Source: JAQGMJ01 sp036498945 | Lineage (GTDB): Bacteria > Pseudomonadota > Gammaproteobacteria > Burkholderiales > JAEUOS01 | Direction: 5' to 3' | NCBI GenBank assembly: GCA_036498945.1 | Contig: DASYEQ010000070.1 | Location: forward strand, 1-64,000 | Length of the DNA: 64,000 nt | Part shown: positions 51,515-60,610 of the stretch, in pieces | Position numbering within the stretch: the first letter of the stretch is position 1 | Layout: the number at the start of each line of letters is the position of its first letter | Position numbers and translations under genes: made by a program | The notes under the pieces: model-generated | The model's input: only the letters and a program-made list of their open reading frames with translations | Told to the model about the DNA's origin: nothing | Databases searched by the model: none

Positions 51515-52762
51515 ATGACTGTCCTGGCCCACCCCGGCGCGCAAGCCGGCAATACGCTTTCCCTCAACATGAAGCTTCTGGCCCATCACGAGCTTGATGG
51601 CTTCGGCGGCATCGGCGAAGGCATGGCGCTGCAAAAGACCAAGGATGGCCGGCGCATCCTGTGGATGGCCCACGAGTCGGCGCCGAAGAATTTCACCGGC
51701 ATCGACGTCACCGATCCGAAAGCGCCGAAGATGGTGGTGCAGACCGAGCTGCCGCACGCCAAGGTGCGCTCCAACTCGCTCGACGTGGTCGGCGACCTGA
51801 TGGTCGTGGCCTACCAGACCCAGCAGGTGGGCATGCAGCCGGCCGGCATCGACCTGTTCGACATCTCCAATCCCGAGTCGCCCAAGCTGCTCTCGCATCT
51901 CGACCGCTCCGGCCCGCATTCGCGCGGCGTGCATTGCGTGTGGTTCGTCGATGGCGAATACGTGCACATGTCTTCCGGCGCCGCCGATTTCGAGCCGCAT
52001 AACCCGCTCGACGACCAGATCTACCAGATCATCGACGTGCGCGACCCGAAGAACCCCAAGGAAGTCGGCCGCTGGTGGTACCCCGGCACGCGCAAGGGCG
52101 ATGCCGAGCCGCAGCCCAAGCGCCTGGAAAAGAAATTCGACTGCGGCTTCCGCGCCCACAACACCAACGTCTTCCCGCAGCGCGCTGACCGCGCCTATTG
52201 CGGCTGGCTCGACGGCGGCGCGGTGATCCTCGACATCGCCGACAAGAGCAAGCCCAAGATGGTCGCCAACTGGCGCTACTCGCCGCCCTTCAACGGCTTT
52301 TGCCACACCGTGCTGCCGATGTTCTCCAAGAACCTCTTGGTGGTGTCGGATGAGTGCGTGCAGGACGGCGGCAACGATTGGCCCAAGCTGGTATGGATGG
52401 TCGACGCGCGCGACGAATCCAATCTCGTGCCCATCGGCACCTTCCCGATGCCGCCGGTGGCGGCCTTCGGCAAGCGCGGCGGACGCTACGGCGCGCACAA
52501 CATGCACGAGAACCTCCCCGTCTCGACCTCCTTCCAGTCGGAAGACCTGATCTTCGGCACTTTCTTCAACGGCGGCGTGCGGGTGTACAACATCGCCAAT
52601 CCGTTCCAGCCGGAAGAGGTGGCCTACTTCGTTCCCGGCGCGCCCCCGACGTCGCCCGCCGGTGCGATCCAGATCAACGACGTGTATGTCGACGAGAACC
52701 GCACCATCTACGCGGCCGACCGCTTCGGCGGCGGCCTGTACGTGCTGGAGCTCACCCTCTAA
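51515..52762 (+). CDS. LVIVD-repeat beta-propeller-like protein
   Basis: A 415-residue protein with repeated segments of the LVIVD type: GIDVTDPKAPKMV, GIDLFDISNPESPKLL, IIDVRDPKNPKEV, ILDIADKSKPKMV and VYNIANPFQPEEV. Each is a strand pair with a D(I/V)xxPxxP turn, as in surface beta-propellers. No signal peptide is visible, so it may stay in the cytoplasm. No enzyme residue pattern is known. The CobW gene starts 15 bases after it, which hints at a metal-dependent partner. Confidence 0.83.
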   Translation: MTVLAHPGAQAGNTLSLNMKLLAHHELDGFGGIGEGMALQKTKDGRRILWMAHESAPKNFTGIDVTDPKAPKMVVQTELPHAKVRSNSLDVVGDLMVVAYQTQQVGMQPAGIDLFDISNPESPKLLSHLDRSGPHSRGVHCVWFVDGEYVHMSSGAADFEPHNPLDDQIYQIIDVRDPKNPKEVGRWWYPGTRKGDAEPQPKRLEKKFDCGFRAHNTNVFPQRADRAYCGWLDGGAVILDIADKSKPKMVANWRYSPPFNGFCHTVLPMFSKNLLVVSDECVQDGGNDWPKLVWMVDARDESNLVPIGTFPMPPVAAFGKRGGRYGAHNMHENLPVSTSFQSEDLIFGTFFNGGVRVYNIANPFQPEEVAYFVPGAPPTSPAGAIQINDVYVDENRTIYAADRFGGGLYVLELTL

Positions 52763-52777
52763 GGTGAGGAGCGTGCC

Positions 52778-53824
52778 TTGAGCGAAGCGCTCACCGCCTC
52801 CCAGGTCGCCGGCAAGCTGCCGGTGACCGTGATCACCGGCTTCCTTGGCAGCGGCAAGTCGACGCTGCTCAAGCGTCTGCTCACGCGCCCGGAGATGAAC
52901 CGGGTGGCGGTGATCATCAACGAGTTCGGCGAAATCGGCATCGACAACGAGTTGATCGCCGAGGTCAGCGAGAACATGACCCTGCTCTCCAACGGCTGCC
53001 TGTGCTGCACGGTGCGCACCGACCTGGAGGAGACCTTGCGCGAGCTCTTCATCAAGCGCAGGGCAGGAGAGATCATCGACTTCGACCGCGTGGTGATCGA
53101 GACTTCCGGCATGGCCGATCCGACGCCGGTGGTGCATACCCTGCTTACCGACGGCATGGTGTTCTCGCGCTATCGCCTCGACGGCGTGGTCACGCTGATC
53201 GATGCTGTCAATGGCCCCGGCCAGTTGAGGGATTTCCCCGAAGCCGCCAAGCAGGTGGCGCTGGCGGATCGACTTGTGATCACCAAGACCGACCTGGCGA
53301 AGCCTGAGGAAGCCGAGGCGCTCAAGGCGACGCTTGCCGACGCCAATCCCTACGCCGCCATCCACACCGCGGTGCAAGGCGAGATCGACCCGGCGCTCTT
53401 GATCGACGTGATTCCCGCGCGCCCGCGCGAGGGCCAGGTCGATTCCTGGCTGTTCGGCAAGGGCGCGGAAGAAGGCGGCGGCTACCTCGCCAACCGCGTG
53501 CGCGCCGACCACACCGTCAACGTTTCCTCCTTCGTCCTCACCTTCGACAAGCCGTTCACCTGGGACGCGTTTTCCGCCGTCACCCAGCTGCTCACTTCCC
53601 TGCGCGGGCCGGACCTGCTGCGCGTCAAGGGCCTGGTGAATATCGCCGGTGAAGCCGGGCCGGTGGTGGTGCAGGGCGCACAGCACCTGTTCCACCCGCC
53701 GGTGGCGCTCGCCGCCTGGCCGGGGGAAGACCGGCGCTCGCGCCTGGTGTTCATCACCCGCAACATCCCGCAACAGGCGGTCGAAGGCCTGTTTACCGCC
53801 GCCGCCGCCCTCGCCGGCCACTAG
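52778..53824 (+). CDS. CobW-family GTPase metallochaperone
   Basis: A 348-residue G3E GTPase with Walker A TGFLGSGKSTLLKRLL, INEFGEIGID, the metal site NGCLCCTVRTDL (CxCC), ETSGMADPTPV, ITKTDLAKPEE and a CobW C-terminal domain. These proteins deliver zinc or another metal to client enzymes under GTP control. The start is a TTG at 52778 with AGGTGAGGA upstream; no ATG or GTG in frame fits better. Its client might be the LVIVD-repeat protein made from the same transcript. Confidence 0.92.
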   Translation: MSEALTASQVAGKLPVTVITGFLGSGKSTLLKRLLTRPEMNRVAVIINEFGEIGIDNELIAEVSENMTLLSNGCLCCTVRTDLEETLRELFIKRRAGEIIDFDRVVIETSGMADPTPVVHTLLTDGMVFSRYRLDGVVTLIDAVNGPGQLRDFPEAAKQVALADRLVITKTDLAKPEEAEALKATLADANPYAAIHTAVQGEIDPALLIDVIPARPREGQVDSWLFGKGAEEGGGYLANRVRADHTVNVSSFVLTFDKPFTWDAFSAVTQLLTSLRGPDLLRVKGLVNIAGEAGPVVVQGAQHLFHPPVALAAWPGEDRRSRLVFITRNIPQQAVEGLFTAAAALAGH

Positions 53825-53858
53825 CTTTCGCCTCTGGCGCCTCGGGTAAAATCACCCC

Positions 53859-54767
53859 ATGGCGACCGTATTGCAATTCCAGGACATCCGTACCTACGGC
53901 ATGTCCGAGAGGGCGGATCATCCGGATTTCGACATCCGCGATGAAAGCACGCGCCCGCCGCTGACGCGCCCGCATCGCCACGCCTATTTCCAGATCCAGA
54001 TCAACCTCGCCGGCTCGACCACACAAAGCATAGGCGCGGCCGAGCGGGTGTTTGAACCCGGCTACATCAGCTTCATCCTGCCTTACCGCGTGCACTGCGT
54101 GCCGCACCCGGCGGGGGCGCGCTTCCTGGTGATCAACTTCGACCAGCGCTTCATCCGCCCCGAGCTGGATGTCGATCCGCTCGACCTGGAAGACGTGCCC
54201 CTGGAGCGTGTGCCCGAATTCGCTCCCTTTCGCTTCCAGGAATTTCTCGATTTCCAGCTTGAGGGCGAAGCCTTCGCCGAAGTGCGCGGCTTGTGCGAGA
54301 AGATGCTCAAGGAAAACGCCGAGCGGCGTTTCTACTCGCGCGAAATCCTGCGCGGCCTGCTATTGCAACTGATCGGCATCGTCTGCCGCCACTACGAGCA
54401 CCAGCTGGTGCCGCTGGCTTCGGCGCAGGCGCAGGCCGCGGGCCGGCGCGATGCGCTCTCGCGCGTGATCCGCTACGTGCGCGAGCACCTGAGCGAGTCC
54501 GTTTCGCTGGCCGATGCCGCGCAGGCGGCGCACCTGTCGCCGAATTACCTGGCGCACCTGATCAAGAAGGAAACCGGCAAGACCTTCCTCGACATCGTCA
54601 CCGAGCGGCGCATGGAAAAGGCGCAGGAACTGCTCTCCAACACCGACTTGCGCATCCACGAAATCGCCGCTTCCGTCGGCTTCGAGGACGATGCCTATTT
54701 CACCCGCCGCTTCAAGCAGTTGCACGGCGAAAGCCCGCGCAATTACCGCCTCGCGCGCAGGCGCTGA
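53859..54767 (+). CDS. AraC-family transcriptional regulator
   Basis: A 302-residue regulator with an N-terminal cupin-like sensor (PHRHAYFQIQINLAGSTTQS, FILPYRVHCVPHP) and a C-terminal double helix-turn-helix (SVSLADAAQAAHLSPNYLAH, IHEIAASVGFEDDAYFTRRF, then HGESPRNYRLARR). It lies ahead of the catabolic genes from 54997 on and in the same direction, so it probably controls them in response to their substrate. Confidence 0.92.
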   Translation: MATVLQFQDIRTYGMSERADHPDFDIRDESTRPPLTRPHRHAYFQIQINLAGSTTQSIGAAERVFEPGYISFILPYRVHCVPHPAGARFLVINFDQRFIRPELDVDPLDLEDVPLERVPEFAPFRFQEFLDFQLEGEAFAEVRGLCEKMLKENAERRFYSREILRGLLLQLIGIVCRHYEHQLVPLASAQAQAAGRRDALSRVIRYVREHLSESVSLADAAQAAHLSPNYLAHLIKKETGKTFLDIVTERRMEKAQELLSNTDLRIHEIAASVGFEDDAYFTRRFKQLHGESPRNYRLARRR

Positions 54768-54996
54768 TCCGGCGGCGGAAACGTCATGTTGCGCTGCAAA
54801 AGAGGGCGCAACCGAACCGGTAAGAATCTCCAGCACAAACACAGTTTTGTCCCTAGGAGAGCCGGTCTTACTCCCGTAAGCTTCACGGGCTAAGCTGAAT
54901 CTGCGCCTATTGCACCGGGGTCCAAGGTTTTCCGGTGCCGGCGTTGGAGCCGTTGGCGAGATTTCAACCTCAGGATTTTCATCAAGGAGTCGTTTC

Positions 54997-55710
54997 ATGT
55001 CTTACGTGATTGCCGCCCCCAAACAAGCCGTCATCGACGTCGTCGGCACCGATGCCAAGTTCCCGGTGCGCCGCATTTGGTGCGTCGGCCGCAACTACGC
55101 CGACCACGCACGCGAAATGGGCCACGATCCTAACCGCGAGCCGCCGTTCTTCTTCCAAAAGCCGTCGGATGCCGTCGTGCCCTCCGGCAGCACCATCGAC
55201 TACCCGCCGATGACCAAAGACCTGCATCACGAGATCGAACTGGTGATCTGCATCGGCAAGGGCGGCCGCAACATCCCCGTCGAAAAGGCGCTGGACCACG
55301 TGTACGGCTACGCCCTGGGTCTGGACATGACCCGCCGCGACCTGCAAAGCGATGCCAAGAAGCTGCAGCGCCCCTGGGAAATGGGCAAGGCGTTCGACGA
55401 GTCCTGCCCGATCACTCCGATCCAGCCCGCCGCCAAGATCGGCCACCCGAAGGCCGGCGCGATCTGGCTGAAGGTCAACGGCGAAGTCAAGCAGAAGGGC
55501 GACCTGAACCAGCAGATCTGGCAAATCGACGAGACCATCGCCTACCTGTCGAACTACGGCCTGCTCGAAGCCGGCGACATCATCATGAACGGCACCCCCG
55601 CCGGTGTCGGTCCCGCCAAGGCCGGCGACAAGCTGGAAGGCCATTGCGATGGCGTGGGCGACCTGGTGATCACCTATCGCGCCGCCGACTCGCTGAAAAA
55701 AGCCGCCTAA
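54997..55710 (+). CDS. fumarylacetoacetate-hydrolase-family protein (fumarylpyruvate-hydrolase-like)
   Basis: A 237-residue FAH-fold enzyme with RRIWCVGRNYADHAREMG, PPFFFQKPSDAVVPSG, the metal ligands in DLHHEIELVI and GLDMTRRDLQ, and GTPAGVGPAKAGD. Its pattern is like fumarylpyruvate hydrolases of the gentisate pathway, though other FAH members decarboxylate or isomerise related keto acids. The ATG at 54997 follows AAGGAG. It follows the AraC regulator after 229 bases that hold no gene. Confidence 0.85.
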   Translation: MSYVIAAPKQAVIDVVGTDAKFPVRRIWCVGRNYADHAREMGHDPNREPPFFFQKPSDAVVPSGSTIDYPPMTKDLHHEIELVICIGKGGRNIPVEKALDHVYGYALGLDMTRRDLQSDAKKLQRPWEMGKAFDESCPITPIQPAAKIGHPKAGAIWLKVNGEVKQKGDLNQQIWQIDETIAYLSNYGLLEAGDIIMNGTPAGVGPAKAGDKLEGHCDGVGDLVITYRAADSLKKAA

Positions 55711-55722
55711 GTTGCGGTTTGC

Positions 55723-55781
55723 GTCCGGGCGCGCACGGCGTGCCCGGACTGCGGCTCAGGGCCGCGCCCAAGTGCGCGGCC
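55723..55781. terminator. double hairpin between convergent genes
   Basis: Stem 1 pairs GTCCGGGC (55723-55730) with GCCCGGAC (55742-55749). Stem 2 pairs GGCCGCGC (55760-55767) with GCGCGGCC (55774-55781), followed by TATAAG. They lie after the FAH gene and face the minus-strand DUF1330 gene. Without T-runs they are modest terminator candidates. The remaining bases to 55987 show no gene. Confidence 0.4.
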
Positions 55782-55987
55782 TATAAGAACAAAAGATGAC
55801 TCAGCCGCGTGGCGCTTGCTGCGCGGGTGGGCAGGTGTTGCCCGACGGTTCGGGCGACGAGGGGCCGCGCGGGGCGCGGCAGGGGACAAGCGAGGTAAAT
55901 GTGAGACGTTTGAGCGGCGAAGAGTCGGGCGGGGCACGGAAGGCACGCAAGCTGTGCGCGCCGCGCCGCCGCATCTTCGCCCGCGGC

Positions 55988-56293
55988 TTACTTCGTGCCG
56001 TCGCCGGACTCGGTGAACACCAGATCGACTTCACCGGCGCCATTCGCCTTGCGGTAGGCCGAGGCCTCCTGGTACTCCGGCGACTCATGGCAGGCGACGG
56101 CATCGGCCATGGTCGGAAACTCGATCACCACGAAGCGGTGAAAATGCCCGGAGCCTTCGCGGATCTGGTACGGCGCGCCGCGCGACAGCACCTTGCCCTT
56201 GAACTTGGCGACGATGGCGGGAACGCGGTCGGTGTACTTCTTGTACTCGACGGCATCATAAACGCGGGAACGGGCGAGCCAGTAGGCGGGCAT
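55988..56293 (-). CDS. DUF1330-family protein
   Basis: A 101-residue protein of the DUF1330 family (dimeric alpha/beta-barrel fold). It has the characteristic YWLARSRVYDAVEYKKY start, VLSRGAPYQ, FHRFVVIEFPTMADAVACHE and SPEYQEASAYRKANG. Function is unknown. Start 56293 is chosen since GGAGAT stands 8-13 bases upstream; a longer frame to 56392 lacks family similarity. It is the only minus-strand gene within the catabolic block. Confidence 0.88.
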   Translation of the reverse strand: MPAYWLARSRVYDAVEYKKYTDRVPAIVAKFKGKVLSRGAPYQIREGSGHFHRFVVIEFPTMADAVACHESPEYQEASAYRKANGAGEVDLVFTESGDGTK

Positions 56294-56512
56294 GAGGTAT
56301 CTCCGATAGTAGGTGGTAAAGGGAAATTCGGGCGCGGCGTAGCGCCAGGCCATGAGCGGCGCATCGTACGACGGCGCCAGCGCCGTTGTCATCGGCCTCT
56401 CGTCTTATTCAGCAATTATCCGCTTTGCGCAGGCGCTGCCGTCGCGCCGCGCAGGGTTTCGTTGTAGTGTCGTTCACGTATTCGTTCAGCAACACGAAAG
56501 GTTGAGAGAATC

Positions 56513-57490
56513 ATGAAATCCAAGGCAGTCCGCATTGCCGCCCACGGCGGCGCCGATGTACTCAAGCTCGAAACGGTGGACGTCGCCGATCCCGGCCCCA
56601 ACGAGGTGCTGATCCGCCACACCGCGATCGGCCTGAACTTCCAGGACATCTACCAGCGCTCCGGCTTCTACCAGTTGCCGATGCCGGCGGGCCTGGGCAC
56701 CGAAGGTGCGGGCGTGGCCGAGAAGGTCGGCGCCAATGTGAAAGACATCAAGCCCGGCGACCGCGTCTGCTATGCCGGTGGCGCGCCTGGCAGCTATGCC
56801 GAATATCGCCTGTTCCCGGCCGACCGCGTGATCAAGACGCCGGCCAACGTGACCGATGAGCAGGCCGCTGCAATGCTGCTCAAGGGCATGACCGCCGAGT
56901 ACCTGCTGAACCGCTGCTACCCCGTGCACGAAGGTGAGTTCGTGCTGTTCCATGCCGCGGCCGGCGGCGTGGGCCTGGTGGCCGGGCAGTGGGGCAAGCA
57001 CCTGGGCGCAAAAATGATCGGTGTCGCCGGCGGCGCGGAGAAGCGCAAGCTGGCACTGGCCAACGGCTACGCCCATTGCATCGATCGCAACAGCGAGGAT
57101 GTGGTCGCCCGCGTGAAGGAAATCACCGGCGGCGCCGGCGTGCCGGTGGTGTATGACTCGGTCGGCAAGAACAGCTTCGACCAGTCGCTGCACGCCCTTA
57201 GCCCCCGCGGCTACTTCGTCTCCTTCGGCACCACCACCGGCGCGCCGCCGGCGGTCGAAGCCGGTGCGTTGCAAAAGCTGGGCTCGCTGTATTTCACCCG
57301 GCCGACGCTGGTCACCTACACCGCCAAGACCGAAGAACTGCGTGCTTCCGCCAAGGCGCTGTTCGACCTGATCGGGTCGGGCGCCATCAAGGTGACGGTG
57401 AACCAGAAGTATCCGCTGGCCGAAATCCAGAAAGCGCACCAAGATCTCGAGACCGGCAAGACCAGCGGCTCGACCATCATCGTTCCGTAA
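56513..57490 (+). CDS. zinc-free quinone oxidoreductase (Qor-type MDR)
   Basis: A 325-residue NADPH-dependent reductase of the medium-chain family, Qor type. It has RHTAIGLNFQDIYQRSGFYQ, GTEGAGVAEKVG, LLKGMTAEYLLN, and the nucleotide-binding HAAAGGVGLVAGQW. Zinc-ligand cysteines of alcohol dehydrogenases are absent. It reduces quinones or enones one electron or hydride at a time. It is followed after 10 bases by a VOC protein gene. Confidence 0.92.
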   Translation: MKSKAVRIAAHGGADVLKLETVDVADPGPNEVLIRHTAIGLNFQDIYQRSGFYQLPMPAGLGTEGAGVAEKVGANVKDIKPGDRVCYAGGAPGSYAEYRLFPADRVIKTPANVTDEQAAAMLLKGMTAEYLLNRCYPVHEGEFVLFHAAAGGVGLVAGQWGKHLGAKMIGVAGGAEKRKLALANGYAHCIDRNSEDVVARVKEITGGAGVPVVYDSVGKNSFDQSLHALSPRGYFVSFGTTTGAPPAVEAGALQKLGSLYFTRPTLVTYTAKTEELRASAKALFDLIGSGAIKVTVNQKYPLAEIQKAHQDLETGKTSGSTIIVP

Positions 57491-57500
57491 GGAGACAGTC

Positions 57501-57968
57501 ATGTCGATTTCCCACATCGAACACATCCTGGTGTCCACCGACGACATGGATGCGACGCGCGACTGGTACGCCAAAGTTCTGGGCATGAAGGAGGGCTGGC
57601 ATCCGGAGTTCAACTTCCCCGTCTACTGGATGTACCTGGGCGATGTCGATGTGGTGCATATCGGCCCCTCCGCCAAAAAGGCCGGCAGCAACCAGCAGAC
57701 CTATCTCGGCAGGCTCGGCCAGGACACCGGCAACGGCACCGGCGCGCTGGACCACATCGCCTTTCGCGCCAGCGGCCTGTCGCAGATGAAGGAACACCTG
57801 AAGCAGGTCGGCGTGGATTACAAGGAGCGCCGCGCCAACGGCCAGGCGCTGTACCAGCTGTTTTTCCTCGACCCCAACGGCATCAAGATCGAACTCAACT
57901 TCGACGCGGAAGAGGCTGACGGCCATACGCCCGAAGTCAACGCCGCCACTTTCGCCAAGCAAAGCTGA
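57501..57968 (+). CDS. VOC-superfamily (glyoxalase/extradiol dioxygenase-like) protein
   Basis: A 155-residue vicinal-oxygen-chelate protein with two beta-alpha-beta units. ISHIEHILVSTDDMDATRDW supplies the first His, GALDHIAFRASGLSQMKEHL the second, and FLDPNGIKIELNFD the Glu. It may be a lyase, isomerase or dioxygenase. It is placed between quinone reductase and Ldh-type dehydrogenase genes, so an oxidised aromatic or keto-acid intermediate is plausible. Confidence 0.88.
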   Translation: MSISHIEHILVSTDDMDATRDWYAKVLGMKEGWHPEFNFPVYWMYLGDVDVVHIGPSAKKAGSNQQTYLGRLGQDTGNGTGALDHIAFRASGLSQMKEHLKQVGVDYKERRANGQALYQLFFLDPNGIKIELNFDAEEADGHTPEVNAATFAKQS

Positions 57969-57976
57969 ATCACAAT

Positions 57977-59029
57977 ATGAGCGACAAATTTTCCGCCGCG
58001 CAACTGCGCCGTTTCATGACCGATGCCTTCGTGGCGGTCGGATTGCCGAAAGCCGATGCCGAGAAGGTGGCCGCCCTGATGGCCCGCGCCGATGAAAGCG
58101 GTGCCGACGGTCACGGCGTTTTCCGCCTGCCGCAATACATTCGCCGCATCAAGGCCGGTGCGGTGAACGTCAAGCCCACTATTCGTCTCGAGCGCGACCA
58201 CGCTGCTACGGCGCTGGTGGACGGCGACAACGGCATGGGCCACCTGGTGATGTCCTTCGCCACCGAAACCGCGATCAACAAGGCCAAGACCGCGGGCGTG
58301 GCCTGGGTCGGCGCGCGCATGAGCAACCATGCGGGGCCGGCCTCGCTGTACGCCTCCATGCCGCTGGACCATGGCCTGATCGGCATCTATATGGCGGTGG
58401 GCAACGCCAACCACCTGCCGCCCTGGGGCGGTATCGACATGCTGCTTTCCACCAACCCGATCGCCATTGCGGTGCCGGCGCAGGAGGAGCACGCGGTGGT
58501 GCTCGACATGGCGACCACCGTGGCCGCCTACGGCAAGGTGAAGACCAAGGCGCAGCGCGGCGAGATGATGCCCGAGGGCTGGATGATCGACCGCCAGGGC
58601 AATCCGCTGACCGACCCGAAGCGCTCGGATGAAGGCTTCCTGCTGCCGATCGGCGGCTACAAGGGCTACGGCCTGTCGCTGATGTTCGGCCTGCTCGCCG
58701 GCACCCTCAACCGCGCCGCCATGGGCAAGGAAGTGATCGACTTCAACGCAGACGATTCCTCGGTGACCAACACCGGGCATTGCATCATCGTCGTCGATCC
58801 CGCCGCCTTCGGCGACCCGGCCGAGTTCCGCCGCAATGTGGACACGGTGGTGCGCGACCTGCGCGCCTCCAAGCGCCTGCCGGGCGTGGAACGCATCTGG
58901 CTGCCGGGCGAGCAAAGCGCGATCAAGCGCGCGGAGCGCGGCGGCGCGGGCGTGCCGGTGCCGCCCGCCTTGCAGGCGACGCTGGCCAAGGTGGCGAGCG
59001 ATCTTGGCATCGCGCCGCTCGGCGCCTGA
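57977..59029 (+). CDS. Ldh-family (malate/L-lactate type 2) oxidoreductase
   Basis: A 350-residue NAD(P)-dependent dehydrogenase of the Ldh_2 family (malate/sulfolactate/ureidoglycolate-type). It shows ADESGADGHGVFRLPQYIRR, the catalytic-His region SNHAGPASLYAS, LLSTNPIAIAVP, VVLDMATTVAAYGKV and GGYKGYGLSLMFG. The family oxidises 2-hydroxy acids; the exact one is unknown. It starts 8 bases after the VOC gene. Confidence 0.9.
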   Translation: MSDKFSAAQLRRFMTDAFVAVGLPKADAEKVAALMARADESGADGHGVFRLPQYIRRIKAGAVNVKPTIRLERDHAATALVDGDNGMGHLVMSFATETAINKAKTAGVAWVGARMSNHAGPASLYASMPLDHGLIGIYMAVGNANHLPPWGGIDMLLSTNPIAIAVPAQEEHAVVLDMATTVAAYGKVKTKAQRGEMMPEGWMIDRQGNPLTDPKRSDEGFLLPIGGYKGYGLSLMFGLLAGTLNRAAMGKEVIDFNADDSSVTNTGHCIIVVDPAAFGDPAEFRRNVDTVVRDLRASKRLPGVERIWLPGEQSAIKRAERGGAGVPVPPALQATLAKVASDLGIAPLGA

Positions 59030-59079
59030 TTTCATTTCACAACAACACCTCGCATAACCAACCTCAAACGGGAGACAAC

Positions 59080-60066
59080 ATGTTCAATCAAGGAGTGTTC
59101 AAGCAGTTCCTCGGTGCCGGCGCACTGTTGCTGGCGGCGGGCCTGCCGCTGACGGCGCACGCCCAGGCGTATCCGAGCCACCCGATCCAGATGATCGTGC
59201 CGCTGTCGGCCGGTAGCGCGGTGGATGCCATCATGCGTTCGGTGACGCAAAAGATGAGCGAAAACCTGGGCCAGCAGATTGCCATTGAAAACATCCCCGG
59301 CGCCTCCGGCATCATCGGCGCGCAAAAGCTCAAGGCCGCCGCGCCCGACGGCTACACCATCGGCGGTTTCAACGACGGCGTGATGTCGATCCTGCCGGGC
59401 CTGAAGCAAGGCCTGCCGTACGATCCGCTGAAGGACTTCGCCCCGGTGAGCCTGGTGGCGGGCATCGACTGGGTGCTGGTGGTCAACCCCAGCGTGCCGG
59501 CGAAGAACCTCGCCGAGTTCATCGCCATGGTGAAGGCCAAGCCGGGGCAGATCAACTTCTCCTCCGGTGGCAACGGCAGCCCGCAGCAGATCGCCATGGA
59601 ACTGTTCAAGGTGGCGGCCGATATCAACCTGGTGCACGTGCCGTATCGCGGCGCCACGCCGGCGGCGATGGACGTGATCGGCGGGCAGATTCCCACCATG
59701 TGGACCGCGGTTGCCGTGGTATCGCAGCAAGTGAAGTCCGGCAAGCTGCGCGCGCTGGCCGTGGCCGGCGCCAAGCGTTCGCCGCTGCTGCCTGACGTGC
59801 CTACTGCGACCGAGGCTGGTGTCAAGGGTTACGAGTTCGCCACCTGGTCGCCGATCATCGTGCCCGCCGGCACGCCCAAGCCCATCATCGACCGCCTCAA
59901 CGCCTCGGTGGTGAAGGCGCTGGCCGACCAGGGCCTGCGTGACCGCCTGATTTCCCAAGGCCTGGTGCCGATGGGCACGCCGCCGGAAACCGTGACGCAA
60001 TGGACGCGCGAAGGCATCGCCAAGGATGCCGCCATCGGCAAGCGCGCCAACATCAAGATCGACTGA
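59080..60066 (+). CDS. Bug/TctC-family solute-binding protein
   Basis: A 328-residue periplasmic binding protein of the tripartite tricarboxylate transporter type. It has a signal peptide (about 1-28, ending AHA), then YPSHPIQMIVPLSAGSAVDAIMR and the ligand-loop stretch IENIPGASGIIGAQKLKAA. GGGAGA lies 7 bases before the ATG. No TctA/TctB membrane genes are near, as is common for the many orphan Bug proteins in Burkholderiales. It may bind a carboxylate degraded by its neighbours. Confidence 0.93.
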   Translation: MFNQGVFKQFLGAGALLLAAGLPLTAHAQAYPSHPIQMIVPLSAGSAVDAIMRSVTQKMSENLGQQIAIENIPGASGIIGAQKLKAAAPDGYTIGGFNDGVMSILPGLKQGLPYDPLKDFAPVSLVAGIDWVLVVNPSVPAKNLAEFIAMVKAKPGQINFSSGGNGSPQQIAMELFKVAADINLVHVPYRGATPAAMDVIGGQIPTMWTAVAVVSQQVKSGKLRALAVAGAKRSPLLPDVPTATEAGVKGYEFATWSPIIVPAGTPKPIIDRLNASVVKALADQGLRDRLISQGLVPMGTPPETVTQWTREGIAKDAAIGKRANIKID

Positions 60067-60139
60067 CCCGCAATACCGACTTCCCCGTTTTTAGTGCCGC
60101 TTTTTTCGTTACGAAGACCTCAAGCAACAGGAGCAGAAG

Positions 60140-60595
60140 ATGACTTACATCGCCAGCGCAAAACGCCTTACCCTCGCCGGTGCCCGCAAAATGGTGCAGG
60201 TGGCCGTGGGTATCGCCGAGAAGGACAACATCCCGATCACCGTGGCCGTGGTGGACGCCGGCGGCCATATGCTGGCCCTGGAGCGCATGGACGGCGGGCG
60301 TTTCCACACCGTGCATTCCTCCACCACCAAGGCGGTGAGCGCCTCTTCCAACAAGCGCCCGACCACTTCCAAGGGCGCGCAGAACCAGGAGCTCGACACC
60401 ACCCACGCGCTGGGCCTGGCGCTGGCCGCGGGGCCTTCCCGCTGGACGGCGATGGAAGGCGGCTTCCCGATCGTCGTCGAAGGCGAGTGCATCGGCGGCA
60501 TCGGCGTCTCCGGCGGCGACTGGACCTTCGACGAGAAGGTGGCGAAGGCGGCGGTGGAAGCCATCGGCGCCGGCATCAAGATCGACAACAAGTAA
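60140..60595 (+). CDS. GlcG/HbpS-family protein
   Basis: A 151-residue protein of the GlcG/HbpS (heme-degrading/heme-binding) family with LTLAGARKMVQVAVGIAEK, ITVAVVDAGGHMLALERMD and ECIGGIGVSGGDWTFDEKVA. No signal peptide is visible. The family is found in glycolate and other catabolic operons with an unclear role; some members bind heme or cobalamin. It has a GAGCAG ribosome site and starts 73 bases after the solute-binding protein gene. Confidence 0.88.
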   Translation: MTYIASAKRLTLAGARKMVQVAVGIAEKDNIPITVAVVDAGGHMLALERMDGGRFHTVHSSTTKAVSASSNKRPTTSKGAQNQELDTTHALGLALAAGPSRWTAMEGGFPIVVEGECIGGIGVSGGDWTFDEKVAKAAVEAIGAGIKIDNK

Positions 60596-60610
60596 GCGCG
60601 GGAGAACATC